Below are positions 16,001 to 23,751 of a stretch of 46,105 nucleotides of DNA, one piece after another. A program made the translations under genes and the position numbers. The DNA comes from an uncultured Prevotella sp. (GTDB taxonomy: Bacteria; Bacteroidota; Bacteroidia; Bacteroidales; Bacteroidaceae): assembly GCA_946404405.1 (NCBI GenBank), contig CAMJDL010000023.1:1-46105 (forward strand). The letters run 5' to 3'. The first letter of the stretch is position 1. Every line of letters starts with the position of its first letter. The notes under the pieces were generated by a model that was given only the letters and a program-made list of their open reading frames with translations, had not been told where the DNA came from and searched no databases.

Positions 16001-16057
16001 CACCCACCCCTTCTCATACCCAGTATATAAAGGCATTCTGGGCGATAGGGGTGGGTG
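16001..16057 (+). repeat. 57-nt interrupted hairpin, copy A
   Basis: The outer stem is CACCCACCCC / GGGGTGGGTG (10 bp) and the inner stem CCCAG / CTGGG, joined by an asymmetric internal loop containing GATA. A close copy with the same stems lies at 29141-29197. It directly follows the right iteron set. It is not a simple terminator, since no T-run follows. Confidence 0.75.
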
Positions 16058-16124
16058 TTCTACACAATCTTTTACCTTTTAAGGTTAAACTTAATCAGAA
16101 CTATAATTTAACTATAACTACCAC

Positions 16125-16985
16125 TTATTTCATGATGAACTTTTTGCCATTAACAATGTACAGGCCCTTTCCTGGATTCTGTATACGCTGTCCTGCAAGG
16201 TTGAAGAATTTCACATTTTCTACATTTCTCATTCCCGCAATTTCAGAAATGCCCGTAGTTTCTTTCTTAACGAGTACGATGGCGGTAAAGTTGAAGGGGT
16301 CGCCACCTTCTTTGTTGCACTGAACCATGAGTCTGTCAACATCAGCCAGTTTTGCAGCCATATCGATATTCTCAATATTGAGTTCGGCATACTCGTTGGT
16401 CATGGTCATCGTACCTTGGTCGCCAAGTTTGCCACCATCGCCCCATTTTGTGAGTACATTGATGACGTAGTTGGTGCGACCTGCCTCAGAATAGAAGCGG
16501 ATGGCCTTATAGTCGCTCCAGTTGATGCCATCGAACGAAGTCTTTGCCATCTCTAAGGTGCTCCACTCGTCCATCCAGAAAAAGCCAGTCCAAACGGTGT
16601 TGTCATCGACATTCTCCTTACCATCGCCATACCATGCCTTAGTAGCTGTAAAGCCTGTGCCGCAGATTTCCAGTCCTGATTCCTTCAAACGTGCCAGCAT
16701 GCCTGGGGTGATAAATACCTCCATCTCCTTCTGGTCGGCATAGATGTGATGCTCGTAACGTGTACCAGGCAGCATGCCTCCATTGCTGTGAAGTTCAATA
16801 ACCTCGCCCGTAGCGTTAGTAAACTCGATGACAATCTTCTGGCCCACTTGTGCATCAGCAAACTTAGCGGCTTCGATAGTCAGTGTTTTGTCCCAATTTA
16901 CTGCGTGGGTTCCTTCCCACAGGTCGGTAGCTGAGACAATTGTGGTTGTGGCCATTAGGCACATCAATATAAAAATCTTTTTCAT
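16125..16985 (-). CDS. secreted protein with C-terminal NGKK sorting-like tail
   Basis: The 286-residue protein has a signal peptide (MKKIFILMCLMATTTIVSA) and two similar beta-rich halves. The first begins DLWEGTHAVNWDKTLTIEA and the second has FDGINWSDYKAIRFYSEAGR; both look like carbohydrate-binding or lectin-like modules. The last 30 residues (FFNLAGQRIQ, then GKGLYIVNGKKFIMK) are the conserved C-terminal tail seen on many Prevotella exported proteins. The linker before the tail (GMRNVENVKF) is coded by loosely repeated DNA resembling the heptamer arrays. It is the last gene of the group led by the 17218-18717 gene and likely acts outside the cell on fructan; that role is inferred. Confidence 0.75.
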   Translation of the reverse strand: MKKIFILMCLMATTTIVSATDLWEGTHAVNWDKTLTIEAAKFADAQVGQKIVIEFTNATGEVIELHSNGGMLPGTRYEHHIYADQKEMEVFITPGMLARLKESGLEICGTGFTATKAWYGDGKENVDDNTVWTGFFWMDEWSTLEMAKTSFDGINWSDYKAIRFYSEAGRTNYVINVLTKWGDGGKLGDQGTMTMTNEYAELNIENIDMAAKLADVDRLMVQCNKEGGDPFNFTAIVLVKKETTGISEIAGMRNVENVKFFNLAGQRIQNPGKGLYIVNGKKFIMK

Positions 16986-17033
16986 AACTTATCTGTTATT
17001 ATATTAGCTCTGTTGTTATTACATGCGATATTA

Positions 17034-17198
17034 TTATTCAAAGTCCAGCTCAAGGTCTGAATCAAATTCCGGACTGTGGAATTCTCCATTATATAAACCT
17101 TCTGCCTGATCAAGGGTTACAGAACCCGACAATAATTGTGCATTGTCCACCTTTACAACCTCCAGGATAGGAGCTGTATATTCTTTTTTAGTCATCAT
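17034..17198 (-). CDS. small conserved-looking peptide, 54 aa
   Basis: It starts at ATG 17196-17198 (a second ATG follows directly) with a strong AGGAGG a few bases upstream, rare in this genome. The peptide begins MMTKKEYTAPILEVVKVDNA, continues with LLSGSVTLDQ, and ends in an acidic tail (DSDLELDFE). The pattern of a basic N-terminus, a hydrophobic EVV-V core, LL-GS and an acidic tail recurs in small Prevotella proteins of unknown role. It lies between two secreted proteins on the same strand, so it shares the putative fructan regulon. It has no signal peptide. Confidence 0.6.
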   Translation of the reverse strand: MMTKKEYTAPILEVVKVDNAQLLSGSVTLDQAEGLYNGEFHSPEFDSDLELDFE

Positions 17199-17217
17199 AA
17201 TTCTTTCCTCCTTATTT

Positions 17218-18717
17218 TTATTTAATCACTACTTTCTTACCATTCATAATATAAAGACCCCTCTGCAATTTAACATTTACAGATTTACCATTTACGATTT
17301 GGCGTCCCTGCAAGTCGTAGACATTATTCACTATTCTCTTTTCACTATTCACTAGCGTAGCGCCAATGCCCATTGTCTCGTTGCCCTCGAAAATAATCTC
17401 GCGTGCACTGGAAGGAACGTCTGCCAGATAAGCATGGAAAGACTTGATGGTAGCAGTATTACCGCCCTTCTGAAGCTTTCCTTCACCATTGATGCCCCAA
17501 AGATTTTCAGCAGATTGTGGAGCATAAACGCCCTTGAAGTCCGATCCGTCGTAATTGTCGGGAGTCGTGCAGACACCTTTATCCGTAAAGTTCAGCACCT
17601 CATCGGATGCTGCTGCGTAGTCAGCAATGAAAGGCACATTGCCACCAGCAACGCCGTTGGGATTAAATTCGTCAGTATCTTTCTTGAAAGTCGCGCCAGT
17701 CTTATGGGTATAGACTGCTGTTGCACCTAAGTCGGTTGCCGAAACCCAGAAAGGCAGTACGAAGGTGTTGTAACCTGCATAGCGTTTGCGGGTCAGCTCC
17801 ACGTTGGTTGCAGTAAAGTCGATAGGCGTATAGAAGGGATATGCGTCGTTGATGACCATCTTGGGTGTAACATTCTTCTCACCATCCCAACGAATGACAT
17901 TATCTGTATCAAAGAAGTCGGTGGGCGAGAGTATCAGCAGGTTAGGATTCTTTGTGCGAAGCTGGGGACCATCACCATCGGCTACGGCAGCTCCTGTCAA
18001 GTTTAAAAAGCTGACGTCAGCAGAGAGCTTGCTCAACAGCAATGAATAGTCGTCGTAAGCCTCAGTGTGCCAATCACCGTCCCAAGTGTTTTGGTAGTTT
18101 CCCTTTCTCATCGAACCAGTAACAATGATTTGCTTGTCGGTCAGCGCACCGTCTGCCAATGTACGAACAGCCACATCGCCCACCATCGGGCCTTCCAAAT
18201 GAATGTCATCAATCAAGATGTCCTGTCCCCACTTATTATCAAACTCGTATGGCCATATCTCAATTAGTGTATTGCCTTCGTCAACAATATTCTCGCTGTT
18301 GGGGCCTGCACCATATTCATAGACCAGAGTCTGCCATCCGTTAGCAGCATCGTACCAGAACCAGCGTCTTGTTTCATCGCCAGTATAGCCACCATCGCCC
18401 TCTTTCGTAAGTTTAATCATCACATTATGACTTTCTGCCATTTTGATACGCATGGAGATGCGACGGAGTCCCTTCAAGTTAACGCCAGCCATAGGCAATG
18501 CTGCCATACGGTGCTCGTCAGCCCATCCACCTGCATTCTCTTTCAATGTAATTTTCATGCACTTATTGCCATTATCATCAACTACGGTAGGATCTGCACG
18601 GTTCCAAAATCCGCCATCTGTACCAAGTTCTTTGTCTTCTCCATTCCAGAGCACAATTTGTGCACTCATACTGGCCGTAGCCATCAGTGCGATTGCAAAA
18701 AGTAATAATTTTCTCAT
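17218..18717 (-). CDS. secreted multi-domain protein with NGKK tail, probable surface fructan-locus protein
   Basis: The 499-residue protein has a signal peptide (MRKLLLFAIALMATASMSAQ). An N-terminal jelly-roll-like region contains WNGEDKELGTDGGFWNRADP and ends near ILIDDIHLEG, and looks like a carbohydrate-binding module. The middle region has ELTRKRYAGYNTFVLPF, often seen in Prevotella surface proteins, and the C-terminal tail ends GLYIMNGKKVVIK. No catalytic motif was found. Its promoter (18764) carries the shared operator, which ties it to the fructan system. Two heptamer arrays encode residues just before and within the tail region (EKRIVNN and NGKSVNVK). Confidence 0.75.
   Translation of the reverse strand: MRKLLLFAIALMATASMSAQIVLWNGEDKELGTDGGFWNRADPTVVDDNGNKCMKITLKENAGGWADEHRMAALPMAGVNLKGLRRISMRIKMAESHNVMIKLTKEGDGGYTGDETRRWFWYDAANGWQTLVYEYGAGPNSENIVDEGNTLIEIWPYEFDNKWGQDILIDDIHLEGPMVGDVAVRTLADGALTDKQIIVTGSMRKGNYQNTWDGDWHTEAYDDYSLLLSKLSADVSFLNLTGAAVADGDGPQLRTKNPNLLILSPTDFFDTDNVIRWDGEKNVTPKMVINDAYPFYTPIDFTATNVELTRKRYAGYNTFVLPFWVSATDLGATAVYTHKTGATFKKDTDEFNPNGVAGGNVPFIADYAAASDEVLNFTDKGVCTTPDNYDGSDFKGVYAPQSAENLWGINGEGKLQKGGNTATIKSFHAYLADVPSSAREIIFEGNETMGIGATLVNSEKRIVNNVYDLQGRQIVNGKSVNVKLQRGLYIMNGKKVVIK
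17267..17302. repeat. intragenic 7-bp tandem array (tail region)
   Basis: On the plus strand the units are AATTTAA, CATTTAC, (A), GATTTAC, CATTTAC and GATTTGG. They lie inside the C-terminal tail of the 17218-18717 gene. Confidence 0.65.
17325..17352. repeat. intragenic 7-bp tandem array (before the tail)
   Basis: Four contiguous heptamers on the plus strand read TATTCAC, TATTCTC, TTTTCAC and TATTCAC. They encode the VNSEKRIVNN linker of the 17218-18717 gene. Confidence 0.8.
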
Positions 18718-18763
18718 ACGTTTTGTTTTTAAGTTAATAATATGGATAAAAACTTTCTGGTTG

Positions 18764-18829
18764 CAAAATTACGTTCATTCTTATATTAAAACTATAAAGT
18801 ATGTTTCATGTGGTAACAAAAAACGTACA
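18764..18829 (-). promoter_or_regulatory. promoter and tandem operator of the 17218-18717 gene group
   Basis: On the plus strand CAAAATTA (18764-18771; -7 TAATTTTG on the coding strand) is followed after 31 bp by GTTTCA (18803-18808) and after 15 more by CGTACA (18824-18829). The 18 bp at 18793-18810 differ by one base from 26955-26972 in the susC promoter. No -33 TTTG is present. Confidence 0.7.
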
Positions 18830-18871
18830 ATGTAACAATCCTCGAACGATTGAAACAATTGTTCACAAGAA

Positions 18872-18905
18872 GAGAGCGCAACAGCTATTAAACCGTTACG
18901 CTCTC
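18872..18905 (-). terminator. terminator after the GH32 lipoprotein gene
   Basis: A stem GAGAGCG / CGCTCTC, extended by AAC/GTT across one mismatch, lies 29 nt beyond the stop codon. On the minus strand TTCTTGTG follows. Confidence 0.6.
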
Positions 18906-18933
18906 CAAAACTTAGTTCACCAAACTATATCTA

Positions 18934-20565
18934 TTAATACTGGCTTACCTTAACATCTGAAACGGTAATCGAGCCACCGTAGTTGTTGACGCTCCAGCAA
19001 TTCTTCTGGATGCCGTAGATGCGCTGGGTATAGGCACAGACATCGTTGATGTACATGACCAAGACTGAATTGTCGGTATAGATGTCAATGTGGTAGACAT
19101 TGTCTGCAGGACGCTGGAACCAATAGCCGTCGATGCCAGCCACGAAACCTTTGCCGTAGACCTTCTTTTCCACTTCCTTGCCATTCTCATCAAGTTCGCG
19201 TACTATCCTGTATCCCTCCTGCTCGAAATTCACCTTGCGATGGTTTTCATCCTCAGGATTAACTACCATCGTGTAATAGTAGTCGATATCCGTGCTGCGA
19301 GCCAAAGAGATACCGAACTTATCCCAGTTGTTCGAGGTCTTGACGGTCAGTGAGATGTGGTTGTGGCTGCCTAAGCGGGTGTAGAGTGCATAGGCATCGT
19401 CACCACTCAAAGTACCATTACTATAGCCATTGGAAGCCATGACTGATACAGCTTGTTCATTGTTATACTTAGCCTTGATGGCAGGCACCTCGCCCAGGCT
19501 CAGCGTACCATCGGCATGCTGGACAATCTTGTGGCAGACCAGCGCACCACTCCAATTGGGCTCACCCTCAGCACCGACATTGACGTTCTTTTCGTGGATG
19601 GTAGCACCAGAGCGATAGGGACTCCAGCCCCAGATGTAACGGTCGGTACCGTTCGAGGCTGTCTTACCGGCATAGAAAGCACGGCTGTCGAGCACACCCT
19701 CATGACCATCCTTTGGCCAATTGGCACCTGGATCGTTAAAGCAAGCCTTCAGACCTTCGTATGTGGTAGCCATCATATACTTCACCTTACGACTCCAATC
19801 GGCACGATAGCCCTCGCTATATACGAGATACCAGTAGTCGCCCATCTGGAAGATGTCCGGGCACTCACACATACGATCCCATACCATTGGGAACTGACCG
19901 ACGTGTTCCCATGTCTTCATATCACTGGACTTGAATTCAGCAAAGCGGAGATTCGAAGCGATAACCATGTGCCATAGGCCGTCGTCCGCCCGGAACACCT
20001 GCGGGTCGCGGAAGTCCGTGGCTGAATAGCCATACTCCTGACCACGCAGTACCCATGTATTATCCTTAGTCCACGTCTTGAAATCGGGCGATGTGGCGCG
20101 CATCACCACCTCTACGTCCTGAAGCAGAACATTATGCCCCGTATAGTAGATGTAGTAGAGTCCATCCTGCTCATTATAGACAGCACAGCCTGTTCCGAGT
20201 GAAGCATCGGCCTCCTTGGTAGAGCGTCCTGTCGGCAACACCTCACCCAGTGAATGGTAGTTGGCACCGTCCTTAGTAGACACGCCCCAGAAGGGATGGT
20301 AGCAAGGACCGTTGTTGTCGTACTCCTGCAGATAAAGCACCTTGAACTCGCCAGCTTTCTGGTCGTAGAACGGCATGGGGTCGCCACAGCGTCCGATAGC
20401 AGGCAAATAGTAGGTGCCAAAGCCTGCCTCATCAGCGGACAAGAAGAAGTTGGTGGTGCCAGCCCAATCCTTAGCGGGGTCTGCGCTATAGTCGTCCTCG
20501 CTGCATGCCGTCAGCACAGTGGCTGACAGCATGAGTGCGAATACTGAATATATCATTGTCTTCAT
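18934..20565 (-). CDS. surface lipoprotein, glycoside hydrolase family 32
   Basis: The 543-residue protein has a lipoprotein signal (ATVLTAC, cysteine at residue 21). Its five-bladed propeller has a variant nucleophile motif CGDPMPFYD with D62 in place of WMNDPNG. The transition-state aspartate lies in FRDP (D187), and the acid/base in CECPDIF (E234). A C-terminal beta-sandwich has LGSHNHISLTVKTSNNW. This divergent GH32 group is seen in gut Bacteroidetes and Firmicutes. As a surface lipoprotein in a SusCD operon it probably makes the first, perhaps endo-type, cuts in fructan. It is the last gene of the susC-susD-DUF4960-GH32 operon. Confidence 0.87.
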   Translation of the reverse strand: MKTMIYSVFALMLSATVLTACSEDDYSADPAKDWAGTTNFFLSADEAGFGTYYLPAIGRCGDPMPFYDQKAGEFKVLYLQEYDNNGPCYHPFWGVSTKDGANYHSLGEVLPTGRSTKEADASLGTGCAVYNEQDGLYYIYYTGHNVLLQDVEVVMRATSPDFKTWTKDNTWVLRGQEYGYSATDFRDPQVFRADDGLWHMVIASNLRFAEFKSSDMKTWEHVGQFPMVWDRMCECPDIFQMGDYWYLVYSEGYRADWSRKVKYMMATTYEGLKACFNDPGANWPKDGHEGVLDSRAFYAGKTASNGTDRYIWGWSPYRSGATIHEKNVNVGAEGEPNWSGALVCHKIVQHADGTLSLGEVPAIKAKYNNEQAVSVMASNGYSNGTLSGDDAYALYTRLGSHNHISLTVKTSNNWDKFGISLARSTDIDYYYTMVVNPEDENHRKVNFEQEGYRIVRELDENGKEVEKKVYGKGFVAGIDGYWFQRPADNVYHIDIYTDNSVLVMYINDVCAYTQRIYGIQKNCWSVNNYGGSITVSDVKVSQY

Positions 20566-20569
20566 AACA

Positions 20570-21967
20570 TTATTTTGTTAAATAGTTAATAGCATTCTGT
20601 GTGATAATCGCAATATTCTTGTGGTAGTTTTCCACATAACCTGGATCATAGGTGTAGGAATACCAGTCGTAGCAGCCAGAGCCGATGCAGATGATGCCGC
20701 CCTTACCGTCGTGGGCAGGATATTCCCATGCAACGATAGCACCGTCACCACCTACACCAAGGATGGTAGCTCCTGTACGTGTGGTCCAGGCATTATAGTC
20801 AGCATAGCCACCCCAGTCGGTACCGATATGATACTGTGCAGTAGAATTGGTGATATAGTAACCAGCATCGGTGCAGAGAATCTTCTGTGGATCTTCACCC
20901 ATCACCAGGTTCTGCCACAGCGGATGACCGTTCTGTCCTTCATAGATACGGAAGTCCCAAGGTCCACCGCAACGTTCTGCATTGCTTTCCTCACCACCCC
21001 AGCAGTTGTTTGGCGTTGTCCAGTCGTCGTCGCCAGTAGCACCAATGAACGACGGCAGGTTCGTGGCATAACGGGTCAGGAACAGGTTACCACCATTCTC
21101 ATAGAATGCGCGAAGCTGGTTCTTGGTTTTGAGAGCGTCGGCACCCTTGTCAACAAACTGGTCGTGACCATCGACAGCAGGCCATGCATGGTAGTGCCAC
21201 CAGATGAGCTTGCACTCAGAGAGGTCGAGCGTTCCGGCACGCAGGTCGGCAAACGAAGCATAGAGGGTGTTAGGCACGTTAGCCATCATCCATTCGCAGG
21301 CTGCCTTGGCTTCAGGGTCGAGTTCGCTCATCATGGCGGCAGAACCAACAAAGAGAGCTGCAGGATTATTGATTCGTACGACCGTTACGGTATAGACCGT
21401 CTCAGCAGAATTGTTGGTTACCGTATAGGTAACGGGCTGTGAGAAGTCCTGAGGTACACCATTGGCAGGAGTAACCGTTGCGTTCTGGCTATAGACAATT
21501 GTCGGAACCATATTGGTAACATCTGTGTTTGCAGGCACATAGACCGTAATGGTCTTGGCATTCTGATCGATAGCACCTGTATAGATGTCGTTGAGGGTAA
21601 ACAACGTGATACGAGCCTCGTCGTGCAGTACAGACAGTGTCCAATCGGCAACGACGTCACCATTCTGGACGTGCAACACCTTGGACGCATACATATTCAG
21701 TGTCTCGCCTGCCTTGACGTTACAGGAAGCACCATCGGAAAGAGTGAGTTTCGTGACCTTCAGAGCCGAGTGGTCATAAGTTTCCGGCAGTCGGACGACA
21801 ATGGTACGAGAGGTGATATCTATGATTCCTTCGTAGTTGTCAAGAGCCAATGCTTCAACCTTACAGTCGCCATTGAGACGGAGGTCGCTGACATTATCGT
21901 CGGCACACGACCAGAAAGCGCAGATTAAGCAGATGGCGCAGAATATATTAATGATCTTTGTATTCAT
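20570..21967 (-). CDS. DUF4960-type surface glycan-binding lipoprotein
   Basis: The 465-residue protein has a lipoprotein signal (CAICLICAFWSC). Two immunoglobulin-like DUF5018-type repeats follow (ALDNYEGIIDITSRTIVVRL and FTLNDIYTGAIDQNAKTITV), then a C-terminal DUF4960-like domain from about residue 205 (LFVGSAAMMSELDPEAKAAC to the end). The gene lies between susD and the GH32 lipoprotein, the position of the levan-binding protein BT1761 in B. thetaiotaomicron, so a role in binding fructan at the cell surface is likely. A heptamer array lies right before its start codon. Confidence 0.78.
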   Translation of the reverse strand: MNTKIINIFCAICLICAFWSCADDNVSDLRLNGDCKVEALALDNYEGIIDITSRTIVVRLPETYDHSALKVTKLTLSDGASCNVKAGETLNMYASKVLHVQNGDVVADWTLSVLHDEARITLFTLNDIYTGAIDQNAKTITVYVPANTDVTNMVPTIVYSQNATVTPANGVPQDFSQPVTYTVTNNSAETVYTVTVVRINNPAALFVGSAAMMSELDPEAKAACEWMMANVPNTLYASFADLRAGTLDLSECKLIWWHYHAWPAVDGHDQFVDKGADALKTKNQLRAFYENGGNLFLTRYATNLPSFIGATGDDDWTTPNNCWGGEESNAERCGGPWDFRIYEGQNGHPLWQNLVMGEDPQKILCTDAGYYITNSTAQYHIGTDWGGYADYNAWTTRTGATILGVGGDGAIVAWEYPAHDGKGGIICIGSGCYDWYSYTYDPGYVENYHKNIAIITQNAINYLTK

Positions 21968-21970
21968 ATT

Positions 21971-22005
21971 TTCTTAACTCTTAATTCTTAATTCTTAACT
22001 TTCAA
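21971..22005. repeat. 7-bp tandem array before the DUF4960 gene start
   Basis: On the plus strand the units are TTCTTAA, CTCTTAA, TTCTTAA, TTCTTAA and CTTTCAA. They fill the gap between susD and the next gene and end 4 bp from its start codon. Confidence 0.8.
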
Positions 22006-22010
22006 TTGTT

Positions 22011-23738
22011 TTACCAATTGCCAATATTTTGAGTATAGTGTCCCTTGGATTCTGACATTGCCATGAAGGGGATAGGCAGATATTCGTCTTTGTTGGCAGT
22101 AAAGTGTGCAGCACTGTAAATAGCACAGTGGGAAATCTCTTCAGCAAAGTATTTGTTCAATACCGTAGCAGCTTCACCCCAACGTACCAAGTCGAAGAAA
22201 CGCTCGTACTCCATGGCCATCTCCAGTCGACGCTCCATCTTGACAATCTGAATGGCTTGATCCTTGGTATAGTTGCCCTTGTAGTTGGCAATATAGAACT
22301 TGACGCCATATTGATGCTGGTAGTTGGCAATCATCTGCGTGCTACCAGCAGCACGGGTGCGAAGCTGATTAACCAGCTGAATAGCTTGATCAGCCTGGCC
22401 CAACTGTGCGTATGCCTCAGCACGCATCAGCAGCACGTCAGCATAGCGGAACACGATGCGGTTCATTGAACTGGCCCAGAAACTGCCCTTGATCAGGTAT
22501 TGGTCGATGAGTGCAGGATCAACATTCTGCTTCAACGATACGTTGTAGCCGTAGATGCCGTGTGAACGACTCCATGTTTCCGTCTTGTCCATCATATAGT
22601 TCTTGTTAAACATATAGGGCAGACCAGGAATACCGACAGTCAGGAACAGGCGTGGGTCGGCATTGTCGGCTTTCATGTCGTAGTCCTTGGCGTTGAATGT
22701 ATCAAACAATGGCAGACCGTCAGCCCCTGTACGGAAAGCATTGACCACGTTCTGGCTGGGCTTGTAGAAGTCGCAACCGCCATCAGTCGTACCAGGAATA
22801 TTGGGAGGAATGAGTCCAAAACTCCAGTTCAGATTACCGTATGTAGAACCGTCGTTACGTGAATACTGGATAGCCCAAAGACTCTCCACGCCGTTCTCAT
22901 ACTGCTCCTCTGGACGGAAATTGTTGTGGATATCGCCCTCCAAACCATAATTGCCATAGAGCGTAGGATTGGTAAACTCGACGACCTTCTCTAAGTCCTG
23001 CTGATTGATGCTAGTGACCTGATTGGTAGTGACATCGTCCTGATGGTAAGCCTTATAGAGATAGACCTTTGCCAGGAAAGCTGCGGCGGCAGCCTTGGTG
23101 GGACGGCCCTTGTCGGCCTGCTGGGCAGGCAGGGTGTTGTAAGCCTCCATCAGGTCGTTGATGATGACTTGCCACCCTTCATCGTTTGTATAGGTACGGT
23201 TCGAGAGTGTATAATACTCCTCAGTACTCAGGTTCTCATTCTCTACAAATGGGATATACTTATATAGACGCTTCAGTTGGAAGTGAGCGTAGGCACGCAG
23301 GAATTTCATCTCGGCCAGACGCTGCTGCTTCATGGCAAACGATTCGTCGCACGTGTTCAGCAATGCGATGGCACTATTCACACGGGAAATACACTTATAC
23401 AGACGTTCCCACATGTCGTTGATGTTCCAGTTGGTGGTCAACACACCTTGCTGGATTTCCAGCTGGTGGAACACGTCACCATCGCTGGTACCGTTTCCGC
23501 CCTTGTAGGCATCGTCGCTACGGACATCGAAGTTCCACATCGAGAACGACGAGTTGATGTCTTCTGCTGTCGTAAAGATGGCGTAGGCCGATACGACCAT
23601 TGCTTCTGCATTTTTCGGCGACTTCACCTGTTCTTCGCTCAGCGTTCCCTGCGGAACATGCTCTTCCAGAAAATCGCTGCAGGACAACAAACCACAGATG
23701 ACGCAGATTGCACAGATTGATTGATATATTGTTTTCAT
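22011..23738 (-). CDS. susD: SusD/RagB family nutrient-binding lipoprotein (PUL 1)
   Basis: The start at ATG 23736-23738 is chosen because it opens a lipoprotein signal (MKTIYQSICAICVICGLLSC) and lies 13 bp after the susC stop. An upstream in-frame ATG would overlap susC. The protein is about 575 residues. Typical SusD features are the N-terminal SDFLEEHVPQGTLSEEQ, TPR-like helices (RAYAHFQLKRLYKYIPFV, LMRAEAYAQLGQADQAIQLV), and the C-terminal ERRLEMAMEYERFFDLVRWG signature. It forms the lid of the SusC pore and delivers oligosaccharide. Four-gene operon order: susC, susD, DUF4960, GH32. Confidence 0.94.
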   Translation of the reverse strand: MKTIYQSICAICVICGLLSCSDFLEEHVPQGTLSEEQVKSPKNAEAMVVSAYAIFTTAEDINSSFSMWNFDVRSDDAYKGGNGTSDGDVFHQLEIQQGVLTTNWNINDMWERLYKCISRVNSAIALLNTCDESFAMKQQRLAEMKFLRAYAHFQLKRLYKYIPFVENENLSTEEYYTLSNRTYTNDEGWQVIINDLMEAYNTLPAQQADKGRPTKAAAAAFLAKVYLYKAYHQDDVTTNQVTSINQQDLEKVVEFTNPTLYGNYGLEGDIHNNFRPEEQYENGVESLWAIQYSRNDGSTYGNLNWSFGLIPPNIPGTTDGGCDFYKPSQNVVNAFRTGADGLPLFDTFNAKDYDMKADNADPRLFLTVGIPGLPYMFNKNYMMDKTETWSRSHGIYGYNVSLKQNVDPALIDQYLIKGSFWASSMNRIVFRYADVLLMRAEAYAQLGQADQAIQLVNQLRTRAAGSTQMIANYQHQYGVKFYIANYKGNYTKDQAIQIVKMERRLEMAMEYERFFDLVRWGEAATVLNKYFAEEISHCAIYSAAHFTANKDEYLPIPFMAMSESKGHYTQNIGNW

Positions 23739-23751
23739 GATTATTGCTGTT

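Larger units (their letters stand above)
14164..16057 (+). mobile_element. candidate VapE element: hairpin array, iterons, helicase, inverted iterons, terminal hairpin
   Basis: This unit of about 1.9 kb sits between two unrelated secreted-protein genes. It comprises a run of short palindromes (14164-14405), four 12-bp iterons (14483-14530), a consensus promoter, one gene for a VapE-type helicase, four iterons in the opposite orientation (15946-15993), and a 57-nt hairpin (16001-16057). Part of the left array and the same end hairpin occur together again at 29101-29197 without the gene. No transposase, integrase or obvious target duplication was seen. The boundaries are estimates. Confidence 0.5.

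Noticed and set aside
18772..18777. Extra CGTTCA next to the -7 box of the 17218-18717 gene promoter
   Set aside because: It does not fit the 21-bp register shared by the four promoters and overlaps the core promoter, so it is treated as chance.
20621..21442. 273-aa plus-strand ORF opposite the DUF4960 lipoprotein gene
   Set aside because: The minus-strand gene has a lipoprotein signal, operon context and domain character; the antisense frame has none.
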